Source of the DNA: Sphingomonas sp. AX6
GTDB lineage: Bacteria; Pseudomonadota; Alphaproteobacteria; Sphingomonadales; Sphingomonadaceae
Direction: 5' to 3'
Length of the DNA: 64,000 nt
Assembly (NCBI RefSeq): GCF_902506605.1
Contig: NZ_LR733979.1
Location: 2,898,008 to 2,962,007 of the forward strand
The translations under genes and the position numbers were made by a program. Positions within the stretch are counted from its first letter, which is position 1. Each line of letters starts with the position of its first letter. The notes beneath the pieces were generated by a model. The model saw only the letters and a program-made list of their open reading frames with translations. It ran no database searches and had not been told where the DNA came from. Positions 8,854 through 18,401 of this stretch are shown piece after piece.

Positions 8854-10437
8854 ATGAAGACTCACGACCAACTCCCCCTTGAAATCGAGCGCAATTGCTG
8901 GCGGATCGAACGCGCCGAAAAGGCGACCGTGATCGTCGATGCCGAGGATTATTTCCGCATCTCGCGCCAGGCGATGAAGTCCGCCAAGCACCAGATCATG
9001 CTGGTCGGCTGGGATTTCGACGCGCGCATCCGCCTGGTGCGCGAAGGCGAGGATGAGGCCCCCGTCACCGTCGGCGAATTCATCGATTGGCTCATCGAAC
9101 GCACGCCGACTTTACAAATTCATCTGTTGCGCTGGGATGTCGGCGCGATGAAGAATCTGTTCCGCGGGCGCACCATCTTCACGCTGATGCGCTGGGCGAA
9201 GCATCCGCGCATTCACCTGAAACTCGACGGCCACCACCCGACCGGCGGATCGCATCACCAGAAAGTGGTCGTGATCGACGACTGCATCGCCTTTTGCGGC
9301 GGGATCGACATGACCGCCGGGCGATGGGACACGCGCGAGCATCTCGACGACGATCCCGAACGCATCGGCCCCGATGGCGAGCCATACGGCCCGTGGCACG
9401 ACGTCACCACCGCGATGTCGGGTGATGTCGCCGCAGCACTGGGTGATTTGTGCCGTACCCGTTGGGCAGAGGCGGGTGGGCACCCTCTCCCCGTTCCGCC
9501 ATCGACAAAGGCGTGCTGGCCCGACGGCCTGCCGGTCCAGTTCACCGACGCCGAGATCGCGATTTCGCGTACCCATCCATGCGTTGATGGCGACGACGAA
9601 GTCCGCGAGATCGAGGCGCTTTATTGTGACCTGATCGCCCATGCCAAACACTGGGTCTACGCCGAAAGCCAGTATTTCGCATCGCGCAAGGTGGCCGAGG
9701 CGATCGCCAGGCGATTGGGCGAAGAAGACGGCCCCGAATTCGTGCTGGTCAATCCGACGACCGCCGAGGGCTGGCTCGAACCCGTCGCGATGGACACAGC
9801 CCGCGCACGGCTTGTCGAGGCGCTCCGCCACCGCGACAAATATGGTCGCCTGCGGCTCTATCATCCCGTCACCGAGGGCGGCGAGCCGATCTATGTCCAT
9901 GCCAAGGTGACGATCATCGATGGCCATGTGCTGCGCGTCGGATCGTCGAATTTCAACAACCGGTCGATGGGGCTCGACACCGAATGCGATGTGACGATCG
10001 ACGCAGATCGCGACGGCAACGAGGATGAAGTCGATACCATTCATGACATCGCCTACGACCTGCTCGGCGAGCATCTGGGCGTTGCGGCGGAGAAGATCGA
10101 ATCGCTGCACGCAGGCGGCGGTTCGCTGATCGCCGCGATCGAGGAACTGCGCGGATCGGGCAAGACGCTGATCCCGTACGAAGTGCCCGACCTTAACGCG
10201 GTCGAGGAATGGCTGGCCGACAACGAAGTGCTCGACCCCGAGCATCCCGACGACGCGTTCGAAATTACCGAGCGCAAGGGCCTGTTTCGCCGGTTGAAGG
10301 CGCATCGCCCACATCGGCCGGAGACCAAGCGCGCGAGTTTCGCGCTGGGCGCGGCGGCCGCAGCGGTCGTTGCCGGGGGTGTCGCCGTTGCGGTGGCCAA
10401 GCGCGGAAAGGATAAGCCTGGCGATAAGAACAAATAA
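8854..10437 (+). CDS. Phospholipase D family protein with two HKD motifs, cardiolipin-synthase-like
   Basis: 527 residues. The two catalytic HKD motifs are HHQKVVVIDDCIAFCGGID (His134) and HAKVTIIDGHVLRVGSSN (His349), each followed by the conserved G/S-N region. The N-terminal part (RQAMKSAKHQIMLVGWDFD) is usual for PLD enzymes acting on phospholipids. The C-terminus has an Ala/Val-rich hydrophobic segment (about 492-515) followed by a Lys-rich tail, a possible membrane anchor. It may be a phospholipase or a transphosphatidylase; no sequence feature decides. Monocistronic by spacing, with a repeat on each side. Confidence 0.87.
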   Translation: MKTHDQLPLEIERNCWRIERAEKATVIVDAEDYFRISRQAMKSAKHQIMLVGWDFDARIRLVREGEDEAPVTVGEFIDWLIERTPTLQIHLLRWDVGAMKNLFRGRTIFTLMRWAKHPRIHLKLDGHHPTGGSHHQKVVVIDDCIAFCGGIDMTAGRWDTREHLDDDPERIGPDGEPYGPWHDVTTAMSGDVAAALGDLCRTRWAEAGGHPLPVPPSTKACWPDGLPVQFTDAEIAISRTHPCVDGDDEVREIEALYCDLIAHAKHWVYAESQYFASRKVAEAIARRLGEEDGPEFVLVNPTTAEGWLEPVAMDTARARLVEALRHRDKYGRLRLYHPVTEGGEPIYVHAKVTIIDGHVLRVGSSNFNNRSMGLDTECDVTIDADRDGNEDEVDTIHDIAYDLLGEHLGVAAEKIESLHAGGGSLIAAIEELRGSGKTLIPYEVPDLNAVEEWLADNEVLDPEHPDDAFEITERKGLFRRLKAHRPHRPETKRASFALGAAAAAVVAGGVAVAVAKRGKDKPGDKNK

Positions 10438-10444
10438 CCCCAAC

Positions 10445-10541
10445 CCGTTCGTGCTGAGTAGCGCCGCAGGCGCGTATCGAAGCACTGTCCTACTTAGCAC
10501 GAAGAACAAGGACAGTGCTTCGACAAGCTCAGCACAAACGG
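10445..10541. repeat. Family B palindromic repeat, mixed-arm copy
   Basis: Left arm begins CCGTTCGTGCTGAG and ends ATCGAAGCACTGTCC; right arm is GACAGTGCTTCGACAAGC then TCAGCACAAACGG. The left arm carries the long apical variant (TAGCGCC..GGCGCGTA) and the right arm the short one. It lies between the phospholipase D gene and purL. Confidence 0.85.
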
Positions 10542-10625
10542 TGTGGGTTATTCATTCAGCACAATCGGTGCTCCCCGGCATTCCGCACTAGCCCCCCGGC
10601 CCGCCGCTCGCTAAAGCCGCGAGCC

Positions 10626-12854
10626 ATGACCGATACGCGCCAGATCTCGCCCGAAACCGTCGCCGAACACGGCTTCACACCGGAAGAATATGAGCGCGTA
10701 CTAGGCGCCATGGGCCGCGAGCCAAACCTGACCGAACTCGGCATCTTTTCGGTCATGTGGTCGGAGCATTGTAGCTATAAATCGAGCCGCATTCACCTGA
10801 AGAAGCTCCCCACCGAAGCCCCCTGGGTCATTTGCGGTCCGGGCGAGAACGCAGGCGTGATCGACATTGGCGACAATCAGGCCGCGATCTTCAAGATGGA
10901 GTCGCACAACCACCCGTCCTACATCGAACCCTATCAGGGCGCAGCGACCGGCGTCGGCGGCATCCTGCGCGACGTGTTCACCATGGGTGCGCGGCCGATC
11001 GCCAACATGAACGCGCTGCGTTTCGGACGGCCCGACCATCCCAAGATGCGCCACCTGATCGCGGGCGTCGTCCACGGGATCGGCGGATACGGCAATTGCG
11101 TGGGCGTGCCGACGGTTGGCGGCGAGGTCAATTTCCACCCCGCCTATGACGGCAACATCCTGGTCAATGCGATGACCGTGGGCGTCGCCGATCAGGACAA
11201 GATTTTCTACAGCGCGGCCAGCGGCGTCGGCAATCCGATCGTCTATGTCGGGTCGAAGACCGGGCGCGACGGCATCCACGGCGCGACGATGGCGAGCGCC
11301 GATTTCGGCGACGACGCCGACGCCAAGCGCCCCACCGTTCAGGTCGGCGACCCGTTCACCGAAAAGCTGCTGATCGAGGCTTGCCTGGAACTCATGGCAT
11401 CCGATGCGATCGTCGCGATCCAGGACATGGGTGCCGCGGGCCTCACCTCGTCGAGCGTCGAGATGGCGTCGAAGGGCGGCGTCGGCATCGAACTCATCAT
11501 GGACGACGTGCCCCAGCGCGAAACCGGCATGACGCCGTATGAAATGATGCTGTCGGAATCGCAGGAACGCATGTTGATGGTGCTGAAGCCCGGCCGCGAG
11601 GCAGAGGCGCAGGCAATCTTCCACAAATGGGAACTGGATTTCGCGGTGATCGGCCATGTCACCGACACCGGGCGGATGGTGCTGAAATGGAAAGGCGATA
11701 CGGTGGCCGACATCCCGCTCGCCCCGCTGGCCGACGACGCGCCGCTCTACGACCGCCCGCACGTCGCGACGCCCAAGCCCACAGAACTGACCGACGAGCC
11801 CGAATCGACCGATCTGCGCGCCGACCTGTTGACGCTGATGGCGTCGCCCGACATCGCCAGCCGCCGATGGATCTGGGAGCAATATGACCACATGGTGGGC
11901 GGCGACACCGTGCAACGCCCCGGCGGCGACGCGGCGGTCGTCCGCGTGCATGGCACCCAGAAGGGCCTGGCGATCACCACGGATTGCACGCCGCGCTATT
12001 GCTTCGCCGATCCGGTCGAAGGCGGCAAGCAAGCTGTGGCCGAAGCCTGGCGCAACCTGACAGCGGTCGGCGCGAAGCCGCTGGCGATCACCAACTGCCT
12101 CAACTTCGCCAATCCGCAGCGCCCCGAAATCATGGGCCAGATCGTTGGCTGCCTCGACGGCATGGGCGAAGCGTGCCGCGCGCTCGACTTCCCGATCGTC
12201 TCTGGCAACGTCTCGCTCTACAATGAATCGAAGGCGACCGGCGGCGGCTCCGCGATCCTGCCCACCCCCGCGATCGGCGGCGTCGGATTGCTGGCCGACT
12301 GGTCCAAATCGGTTACCATCGGCTTCAAGGGCACCGGCGACGTCATCATCGCGCTCGGCGAACGCGGCGGGCATCTCGGCCAGTCGATCTGGCTGCGCGA
12401 AGTCCATGGCCGCGAGGAAGGCCCACCGCCGCCCGTCGACCTGCGCGCCGAACGCCGCACCGGCGATTTCCTGCGCGCGCAGATCGAGCGCGGCAATATC
12501 ACCGCCTGCCACGACGTGTCCGACGGCGGCATGGCGGTGACGATCGCCGAAATGGCGCTGGCATCGAACATCGGCGCGATGATCAACGAGGCCCAGCCCT
12601 TCGGCGTCGCCGGATCATTCTTCGGCGAGGATCAGGGGCTGTACGTCGTCACCGTCAAGGACGAGGCGCTCGCCGATTTCCTGACCCACGCATCGGAATT
12701 GGACGTGCCCGCCGACCCGATCGGTCGTACCATCCGCGACCGACTGGTTTTCGAACTCGACGAAGGCGATTTCTGCCTGACCATCGCAGAACTACGCGAC
12801 GCGCATGAAGGCTTCTTTCCCAAACTGATGGGGGCAGATGCCGCGTTGGCGTGA
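10626..12854 (+). CDS. purL: Phosphoribosylformylglycinamidine synthase subunit PurL
   Basis: 742 residues, the size of the small-type PurL that works with separate PurQ and PurS. Shows the N-terminal [34 protein letters not shown], the ATP-binding [19 protein letters not shown], and [16 protein letters not shown] in the second AIRS-like half. It uses ATP and ammonia to make FGAM in purine synthesis. ATG 10626 is used, where similarity starts; no clear Shine-Dalgarno is visible. purS and purQ are not adjacent in this window. Confidence 0.96.
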   Translation: MTDTRQISPETVAEHGFTPEEYERVLGAMGREPNLTELGIFSVMWSEHCSYKSSRIHLKKLPTEAPWVICGPGENAGVIDIGDNQAAIFKMESHNHPSYIEPYQGAATGVGGILRDVFTMGARPIANMNALRFGRPDHPKMRHLIAGVVHGIGGYGNCVGVPTVGGEVNFHPAYDGNILVNAMTVGVADQDKIFYSAASGVGNPIVYVGSKTGRDGIHGATMASADFGDDADAKRPTVQVGDPFTEKLLIEACLELMASDAIVAIQDMGAAGLTSSSVEMASKGGVGIELIMDDVPQRETGMTPYEMMLSESQERMLMVLKPGREAEAQAIFHKWELDFAVIGHVTDTGRMVLKWKGDTVADIPLAPLADDAPLYDRPHVATPKPTELTDEPESTDLRADLLTLMASPDIASRRWIWEQYDHMVGGDTVQRPGGDAAVVRVHGTQKGLAITTDCTPRYCFADPVEGGKQAVAEAWRNLTAVGAKPLAITNCLNFANPQRPEIMGQIVGCLDGMGEACRALDFPIVSGNVSLYNESKATGGGSAILPTPAIGGVGLLADWSKSVTIGFKGTGDVIIALGERGGHLGQSIWLREVHGREEGPPPPVDLRAERRTGDFLRAQIERGNITACHDVSDGGMAVTIAEMALASNIGAMINEAQPFGVAGSFFGEDQGLYVVTVKDEALADFLTHASELDVPADPIGRTIRDRLVFELDEGDFCLTIAELRDAHEGFFPKLMGADAALA

Positions 12855-12917
12855 CGCCCACGCATCCCTTTGCCGCCTGCCTGCGTTAAGCACCGACACG
12901 GCATAGGGATGGCGCGC

Positions 12918-13304
12918 ATGACGATTGGCAACGAAACCAACGAAACCGCCACCGCGCTGGGGCTGATGCGCGGCGTCCGGTTGTGGTTGCGCAACGCACC
13001 CGAAGCGTTGCGCAACGCGATCGACCCAGAGGCAATCGGGGCGGAACTGCTCGCATCCCCGTCGACCGGGATGGAGGTGGCGGTGATCGTCATCGACGAC
13101 GAAGCCCGGCTCGACCGCGATCTCCAGGCGCTATCCGGCCTGATGCAACCTTCCGGACATGTTTGGTTGCTGTGGGAAGGCGACGCGCTATCTGCCGATA
13201 TGCTGGCCGACCGGGTACAATCAGACGGCTTCATCCCAGGCGACGTACATCGCATCGCCGAACGCTGGAACGGCTTGAAACTGGACGCTGCGCCTGCGCA
13301 ATAA
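12918..13304 (+). CDS. Hypothetical protein, possibly DUF3052-like
   Basis: About 128 residues, soluble. Segments GLMRGVRLWLRNAPEALRNA, MEVAVIVIDDEARLDRDLQA, GHVWLLWEGDALSADM and a final W/L/L pattern (ERWNGLKL) recall the layout of DUF3052-type proteins (a beta-alpha fold ending in a conserved Trp region), but this is a loose resemblance from memory. ATG 12918 is preceded by AGGG at nine bases; ATG 12909 is too close to it. It is followed seven bases later by the nitroreductase gene, so the two are probably co-transcribed. Confidence 0.6.
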   Translation: MTIGNETNETATALGLMRGVRLWLRNAPEALRNAIDPEAIGAELLASPSTGMEVAVIVIDDEARLDRDLQALSGLMQPSGHVWLLWEGDALSADMLADRVQSDGFIPGDVHRIAERWNGLKLDAAPAQ

Positions 13305-13311
13305 TTCAGAA

Positions 13312-13986
13312 ATGACCGAAGCGCCGACGATTCCGTGGAAACCCTATCCCGACCTGTCCGATGACGACCGACTGGCAGCGGTAGAGGCGCTGCGTGTATC
13401 GCTTGCCACGCGTCGCACCTGCCGCGCCTTTTCGGACCGGCCCGTGCCGCGTGCGATCCTTGAAAGTGCCATCCTTGCGGCGGGATCGGCACCGAGCGGT
13501 GCGAACCACCAGCCCTGGCATTTTGCCGTCATCGCCTCACCCGACCTCAAACATGCCGTCCGAACAGGGGCAGAGGCCGAGGAACGCGAATTCTATGCGG
13601 GCAAGGCGGGTCAGGAATGGCTGGAGGCACTCGCCCCGATCGGCACCGATGCCGACAAATCCTATCTCGACATCGCCCCCTGGCTGATCGTCATTTTCGG
13701 TCAGCGTCGCGGCGGACCGAATCCGGGCGACGATCGCCAGAATTATTACGTTACCGAAAGCGTCGGCATCGCGACGGGGTTGCTTCTAGCGACGCTACAC
13801 GCGGCGGGGGTTGCGACATTGACCCACACCCCCAACCCGATGAAATTCCTCAATCGCCTTTGCAATCGTCCCGATAGCGAAAAACCGATGATGATCGTCG
13901 TCGTCGGGCATGCCGCCGATGACGCCACTATCCCGGTCCACGCGATCAAGCGAAAGCCGCTCGACGCAATCGCCACTTGGCTCTAG
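13312..13986 (+). CDS. Nitroreductase-family flavoprotein
   Basis: 224 residues. Has the nitroreductase FMN-binding start RRTCRAFSDRPVPRAILES, the AGSAPSGANHQPWHF motif and the later ESVGIATGLLLATLHAAGV. These homodimeric FMN enzymes use NAD(P)H to reduce nitro, quinone or enone substrates in the cytoplasm; the substrate here is unknown. The similarity of the central HTPNPMKFLNRL segment to iodotyrosine-deiodinase-like nitroreductases is an impression only. It follows the small hypothetical by seven bases. Confidence 0.88.
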   Translation: MTEAPTIPWKPYPDLSDDDRLAAVEALRVSLATRRTCRAFSDRPVPRAILESAILAAGSAPSGANHQPWHFAVIASPDLKHAVRTGAEAEEREFYAGKAGQEWLEALAPIGTDADKSYLDIAPWLIVIFGQRRGGPNPGDDRQNYYVTESVGIATGLLLATLHAAGVATLTHTPNPMKFLNRLCNRPDSEKPMMIVVVGHAADDATIPVHAIKRKPLDAIATWL

Positions 13987-14016
13987 CGCGACGGGGTGAA
14001 GTTTCCGGGAGGAACT

Positions 14017-15243
14017 ATGGCGAACACCAGCGACCGCATCGCCGCGCTCGACATCGTTCGCGGCGTCGCGGTGATGGGCATTCTGGCGATGAATATCGCG
14101 GGGTTCGCGCTGATCTTCCCCGCCTATTTCAACCCGCTCGCGACCGGTGACGCCAGCGCGGTCGACCGCGGGGTTTATCTGTTCAACTACGTCCTGTTCG
14201 ACGGCAAGATGCGGGGCTTGTTCTCACTGCTGTTCGGAGCCTCGATGCTGCTGGTGGTCGAGCGTGCCAGCGCGAAGGGCGAAAACCCGGCTAGGGTCCA
14301 CTATTGCCGCATGGTCACATTGCTGGGGTTCGGGCTGATCCACCTATGGCTGGTATGGTGGGGCGATATCCTGGCGCATTATGCCATCGTGGGCATGGTC
14401 GCCTATCTCGCGGTGCATCAAAGCGCCCGCACGCTGTTCGGCCTCTCCGCCGCGCTGATCGGGGCGCACACGCTGTTCAGCATTGGCCTGCCGGTCCAGA
14501 TCGCCACGCTTGAGGCCGAGCTTCCCGCCAGGGAAGCCGCCGCTGCGCTCCAGGGTTATGCCAATAGCTTCGGCGTGCCGGATGCCGCGCACGCGGCGCG
14601 CGAGACGGCGATCTATCGCGGCGACTATTCCGGCATCTTCGCCGACCGGACCGCGCGGTTCGGCTGGAGCCCTTTGCGTGACCTGCAATATATGGGGATG
14701 GAGACGCTGGGACTGATGCTGATCGGCATGGGATTGCTCAAGACCGGATTGTTCCGCGGTGAGTGGCGTGTCGCAAAGATGCGGCGCTGGGCCGCGATCG
14801 GCATCGCGACCGGGTTCGCCATCTATCTGCCGCTCGCAGCGTGGATGGCGTCGGCCGATTTCTCGCTGCTGAGCGTCGTCACCGCCACCCTGGTCGCGCC
14901 GGTGCCGCTGCGCCCGCTGGTGATCGTCGGCATCGCCTGCCTGATCCTGCTCGCTTCTCGCCCCGGTGGCCCGTTCACCGAAAGGATCGCAGCCGCCGGG
15001 CGGATGGCGTTCACCAATTATTTGATGACCAGCCTGATCTGTACCGCAATCTTCTACGGTTACGGGCTGGGTCTGTTCGGCGCGCTGTCGCGGCTCGGAC
15101 TGTGGGGCGTCGTTCTGGCGATCTGGATCGGTATGCTGGCCTGGTCCAAGCCCTGGCTGGAGCGATTCGCATATGGCCCGCTAGAGTGGCTGTGGCGCAG
15201 CATGGCGCGCGGATCGGTTCAACCCATGCGGCGTCTCGTCTGA
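14017..15243 (+). CDS. DUF418 (YeiB-type) integral membrane protein
   Basis: 408 residues starting RIAALDIVRGVAVMGILAMN, the characteristic N-terminal motif of DUF418/YeiB proteins and related acyltransferase-3-like membrane proteins. Around nine hydrophobic segments are visible, including FALIFPAYFNPL and the C-terminal block FTNYLMTSLICTAIFYGYGL, which is the DUF418 signature region. Start ATG 14017 has GGGAGG at good spacing. Function is unknown in the family; acyl transfer across the membrane is a conjecture. Stands alone between the nitroreductase and bfd. Confidence 0.85.
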   Translation: MANTSDRIAALDIVRGVAVMGILAMNIAGFALIFPAYFNPLATGDASAVDRGVYLFNYVLFDGKMRGLFSLLFGASMLLVVERASAKGENPARVHYCRMVTLLGFGLIHLWLVWWGDILAHYAIVGMVAYLAVHQSARTLFGLSAALIGAHTLFSIGLPVQIATLEAELPAREAAAALQGYANSFGVPDAAHAARETAIYRGDYSGIFADRTARFGWSPLRDLQYMGMETLGLMLIGMGLLKTGLFRGEWRVAKMRRWAAIGIATGFAIYLPLAAWMASADFSLLSVVTATLVAPVPLRPLVIVGIACLILLASRPGGPFTERIAAAGRMAFTNYLMTSLICTAIFYGYGLGLFGALSRLGLWGVVLAIWIGMLAWSKPWLERFAYGPLEWLWRSMARGSVQPMRRLV

Positions 15244-15275
15244 CCGAACATCATGCGAACGCCTCGCATTAGGCT

Positions 15276-15290
15276 TGCGAATCATTCGCA
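15276..15290. promoter_or_regulatory. Probable Fur box upstream of bfd
   Basis: TGCGAATCATTCGCA is a perfect 7-1-7 inverted repeat that fits the Fur 7-1-7 consensus TGATAATNATTATCA at all but the four C/G positions of the arms. It lies 37 bases before the bfd start, with the bacterioferritin gene downstream. Iron-responsive control of this pair is expected; binding itself is inference. Confidence 0.65.
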
Positions 15291-15327
15291 CTCGCCCTAA
15301 TCAACGATCAGCGTAGCGAGGATGTGC

Positions 15328-15513
15328 ATGGTCGTCTGTGTCTGCAATGCAATTCGGGAACATGATGTGCGCGAAGCGGCACGTCAGGGTGCGCGCAGCG
15401 CATGCCAAGCGTACCGGTCGATGGGTCGCCAGGCCAAATGCGGTCAATGCGTCCCGTTCGCGCGAGCCATTATCGATGCCGAAGCCCGCGATTGCATGAC
15501 AGTCGCAGCTTAA
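15328..15513 (+). CDS. bfd: Bacterioferritin-associated ferredoxin
   Basis: 61 residues with the four cysteines of a BFD-type [2Fe-2S] domain: Cys4 and Cys6 in VVCVCN and Cys38, Cys41 in KCGQC. Bfd docks on bacterioferritin and passes electrons to release stored iron as Fe(II). ATG 15328 is preferred because GAGG lies six bases upstream; an earlier in-frame ATG at 15322 is too close to it. A probable Fur box sits just upstream and bfr just downstream, the usual pairing. Confidence 0.93.
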   Translation: MVVCVCNAIREHDVREAARQGARSACQAYRSMGRQAKCGQCVPFARAIIDAEARDCMTVAA

Positions 15514-15514
15514 A

Positions 15515-15538
15515 AAAACGGCGGATTTCTGCCGTTTT
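15515..15538 (+). terminator. Rho-independent terminator after bfd
   Basis: AAAACGGC, an eight-base loop, then GCCGTTTT. It begins two bases after the bfd stop codon and ends in T's, so it could end or attenuate bfd transcription before bfr, giving separate dosage of the two genes. Confidence 0.7.
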
Positions 15539-15600
15539 CCGCTGTCTAAACGTCCGATTTGAGCGTATGATCGCCGCCGACCAGATAAAGGACCGGCGCG

Positions 15601-16086
15601 ATGAAGGGTGACGAAAAGGTCGTCGAGTATCTCAACGAGGTGCTCAAGAACGAACTGACGGCAATCAACCAATATTGGCTGCATTACCGGATGCTCGACC
15701 ATTGGGGCGTCAAGAAGCTCGCCCAGTTCGAGCGTCACGAATCGATCGATGAGATGAAGCACGCCGACTGGGTGTCGGAGCGCATCCTGTTTCTCGACGG
15801 CCTACCCAATTTCCAGCTGCTGGGTCGCCTGCGCATCGGCGAGACGGTCGAGGAGGTCATCAGGGCCGACCTCGCGCTCGAAATGGAAGCGCTCACAACC
15901 TTGCGTGATGCGGTCGAACATGCCGAAAAGGTCCGCGATTACGTCAGCCGCGACCTGTTCCGCCGCATCCTCGACAGCGAGGAAGAGCATGTCGATACGC
16001 TGGAAACCCAGCTCGAGATGATTGAGCGGATGGGCATCCAGAATTATATCCAGCTCAATTCGAAGCCCGAACACGAAGGCGAGTAA
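15601..16086 (+). CDS. bfr: Bacterioferritin
   Basis: 161 residues, the standard length. Ferroxidase ligands are all present at normal positions: Glu18, Glu51, His54 and the matching later glutamates and histidine (EMEALTTL and DSEEEHVD). Met52, which binds the inter-subunit haem, is present. The protein forms a 24-subunit iron store. It follows bfd after a terminator-like hairpin, so it may have its own promoter in the 62-base interval or depend on read-through. Confidence 0.97.
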   Translation: MKGDEKVVEYLNEVLKNELTAINQYWLHYRMLDHWGVKKLAQFERHESIDEMKHADWVSERILFLDGLPNFQLLGRLRIGETVEEVIRADLALEMEALTTLRDAVEHAEKVRDYVSRDLFRRILDSEEEHVDTLETQLEMIERMGIQNYIQLNSKPEHEGE

Positions 16087-16110
16087 GGTTTGAGATCAGA
16101 ATATTAGCAT

Positions 16111-16206
16111 CCTGTTTGTGCTGAGCTTGTCGAAGCACTGCCCTTTCTTCATGCCAAGAAGGACAGCACTTCGATACGCCGCTGTGCGGCTACTCAGTGC
16201 GAACGG
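16111..16206. repeat. Family B palindromic repeat
   Basis: Left arm CCTGTTTGTGCTGAGCTTG then TCGAAGCACTG; right arm CAGCACTTCGATACGCC, then an inner GCTGTGCGGC and TACTCAGTGCGAACGG. Short apical form on the left and long form on the right. Lies between bfr and the convergent Hpt gene. Confidence 0.85.
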
Positions 16207-16231
16207 ATTTGGATATGGTCGGTGGTAGGTG

Positions 16232-16657
16232 TTACCCCGCCGCCCGCCGCCCGAACCCGCCCTGGGGCTTGCGCATCACCAGCGGATTGGCTTCGCGCTC
16301 CAGCAAGTCCAGCGTTTCCAGAAACAGCTTCCGCATCCCCACCACATGCTCCAGCGCGGCATCGGGGCGCTCGCGCGTTTCGACGCAGTGGCGTGCGATA
16401 TTCTCGATGATTTCGGCACGGTCCCCCAGCGGGTCCGCCCCGAACTGTCGCGATTCGCCTTTCAGCGTGTGTGCGGGCAGCACCAGAGCGGCGGCATCGT
16501 GGCTACGCATGGCCGCTTCGATCTGGTCCACCGCCTTCATGCCGTCTTCGCGGAAATAGCCGAGAATGCGCACGAAATTGCCGCCCAGCTCGGCTCGCGC
16601 CTGCTGGTACGCCGTCCAGTTGACCAATTGGGTGCCTTCAACCGGCGCCTGCATCAT
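16232..16657 (-). CDS. Hpt-domain phosphotransfer protein
   Basis: 141 residues, a stand-alone histidine phosphotransfer domain: the motif PAHTLKGESRQFGADPL carries the phosphorylatable His63 in a four-helix bundle context, flanked by ILGYFREDGMKAVDQIEAAM. Such proteins relay phosphate between hybrid kinases and response regulators. No kinase or receiver gene is adjacent. Three possible starts (GTG 16663, ATG 16657, ATG 16654); GGAG seven bases upstream favours 16657. Confidence 0.88.
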   Translation of the reverse strand: MMQAPVEGTQLVNWTAYQQARAELGGNFVRILGYFREDGMKAVDQIEAAMRSHDAAALVLPAHTLKGESRQFGADPLGDRAEIIENIARHCVETRERPDAALEHVVGMRKLFLETLDLLEREANPLVMRKPQGGFGRRAAG

Positions 16658-16757
16658 TCCCACACTCCAAACGCCCCCGTAACGTCACGCGGAATTTAGC
16701 CGCCAACCGGTAAACAGGGCGTTGACGAATCGCGAAATATTGCATCCGTTCGGCGCA

Positions 16758-16976
16758 TCATCGTCGGATACGAAATACGCCATCGCTGACGACTGCAAAT
16801 CCCGCATCCGCAGCCTGCGCGACCCGCTCGATCTCTCCGGGGGCGGCTGGATCGTCGGCACGGATAAGATACTCGTAGGGTGCGCCAGCATCGCGCATCG
16901 CCTTTGCCAGCCGGATCGCCGGCCAGGGGCATTTCAATCCCCGTGCGTCGATCTCGACGGTCACACGGTCGCTCAA
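16758..16976 (-). CDS. TusA-family sulfur-transfer protein
   Basis: 72 residues with the TusA/SirA/YedF fold signature DARGLKCPWPAIRLAKAM; Cys16 in CPWP is the sulfur-carrying residue. The middle is a little unusual (IRADDPAAPGEIERVA), as in many orphan TusA paralogues, so a role in tRNA thiolation is not certain. Start overlaps the der stop by four bases (ATGA), so it is translated with the GTPase. Confidence 0.9.
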   Translation of the reverse strand: MSDRVTVEIDARGLKCPWPAIRLAKAMRDAGAPYEYLIRADDPAAPGEIERVAQAADAGFAVVSDGVFRIRR

Positions 16977-18337
16977 GACTTGCTGTGGTCGAACGGATTC
17001 TTGGGCGACCGCATCGATAGCCGCACCGGCACCGCACCGAATCCGAATTCGCGGCGCAGGCCGTTGATCAGGTATCGGCGATAGCTTTCGGGCAACTGGT
17101 CAACCCGCGTACCGAACAGGATGAAGCTGGGCGGGCGCGACTTGTTCTGGGTGATATAGCGCGGCTTGATCCGCTTACCGCCGGGTGCGGGCGGCGGATT
17201 GGTTTCGATCGCGCGTTCGAACCAGCGGTTGAGCGCGCCGGTGGAAACGCGCGAACTCCATGCCTCGCGGGTTTCGAACGCGACCTTCATCAGCGCGTCG
17301 ATCCCTTTGCCGGTTGCGCCAGATACGGTCATCAGCGGCACCCCCCTGGCCTGCGCCAGCCCCTCTTCCAGCGCGCCCTTCACGCCGTTGAACAGGCTGG
17401 AGGCGTTTTCGGCGACGTCCCATTTGTTCAGCGCAATCACCAGCGCGCGCCCTTCCTGAAGCGCGCGATCGGCGATCTTGAGATCCTGAACCTCAAGTCC
17501 GCGCGTGGCGTCGATCAGCAGGATGACGACCTCTGCGAAGTCAATCGCGCGCAGCGCATCCATCACGGACAGTTTTTCGAGCTTTTCCTGGACCCGCGCT
17601 TTTTTGCGCATGCCCGCCGTGTCGATCAGCTTGACCGCGCGGCCTTCCCATTCCCAAGGGACCGCAATCGAATCGCGCGTGATCCCGGCTTCCGGGCCGG
17701 TGATGAGACGGTCCTCGCCAACCATGCGGTTGATCAACGTCGATTTGCCTGCGTTCGGGCGGCCGATGATCGCCAGTTGTAGCGGTGCCGTGGCGGGATC
17801 GAACTCCGCTTCCTCTTCGACCGGCTCATCCGCGGGGCGCTCGATATGCGGGCGCAGGGCCTCGAACAGGTCGACCACCCCTTCGCCATGTTCAGCCGAA
17901 AGCGGGATCGGATCGCCAAGGCCCAGCGCCATCGCCTCGATCACGCCGGTTTCGCCTGCGCGACCCTCGGCCTTGTTGGCGACGACGATGATCGGGGTGT
18001 CGGAGGTGCGCAACCAGCGCGCGATTTCCTCGTCCAGGGGGGTGAGGCCCGCCCGCGCATCGACCATGAACAATGCGACATCGGCAACCGCGACCGCATT
18101 CTCAGTCTGCTGACGCATCCGGCCAGGCAGGGTGGCCGCATCCTCATCCTCGTAACCCGCGGTATCGATGATGACGAATTCGAGACCGAGCAGGTTCGCC
18201 TCGCCTTCGCGCCGGTCGCGCGTCACGCCCGGTTGATCGTCGACCAGCGCCAAGCGCTTGCCGACCAGCCGGTTGAACAGCGTCGATTTGCCGACATTGG
18301 GTCGGCCGATAATGGCGACGACAGGCATCACGGTCAT
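16973..18337 (-). CDS. der: Ribosome-assembly GTPase Der (EngA)
   Basis: 454 residues with two tandem GTPase domains: first G1 GRPNVGKS, DTAGYEDE and VANKAEGR; second G1 GRPNAGKS, DTAGMRKK and ALNKWD; then the C-terminal KH-like domain (RYITQNKSRPPSF.. FGTRVDQLPESYRRYL). Der acts in 50S subunit assembly. Two nearby ATGs exist; 18337 has GGAACGA upstream. It lies downstream of bamB and the YfgM-like gene on the same strand, the widely conserved yfgM-bamB-der order. Confidence 0.97.
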   Translation of the reverse strand: MTVMPVVAIIGRPNVGKSTLFNRLVGKRLALVDDQPGVTRDRREGEANLLGLEFVIIDTAGYEDEDAATLPGRMRQQTENAVAVADVALFMVDARAGLTPLDEEIARWLRTSDTPIIVVANKAEGRAGETGVIEAMALGLGDPIPLSAEHGEGVVDLFEALRPHIERPADEPVEEEAEFDPATAPLQLAIIGRPNAGKSTLINRMVGEDRLITGPEAGITRDSIAVPWEWEGRAVKLIDTAGMRKKARVQEKLEKLSVMDALRAIDFAEVVILLIDATRGLEVQDLKIADRALQEGRALVIALNKWDVAENASSLFNGVKGALEEGLAQARGVPLMTVSGATGKGIDALMKVAFETREAWSSRVSTGALNRWFERAIETNPPPAPGGKRIKPRYITQNKSRPPSFILFGTRVDQLPESYRRYLINGLRREFGFGAVPVRLSMRSPKNPFDHSKS

Positions 18338-18401
18338 TGTTCGTTCCAGTTCGCCGCGTGCCTATCACATCGCCGGGAAAGCACCGCTTTCCCAGGGTCG
18401 A

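Noticed and set aside
10701..12512. A 603-codon open frame antisense to purL
   Set aside because: Shadow frame; purL is unmistakable and on the other strand.
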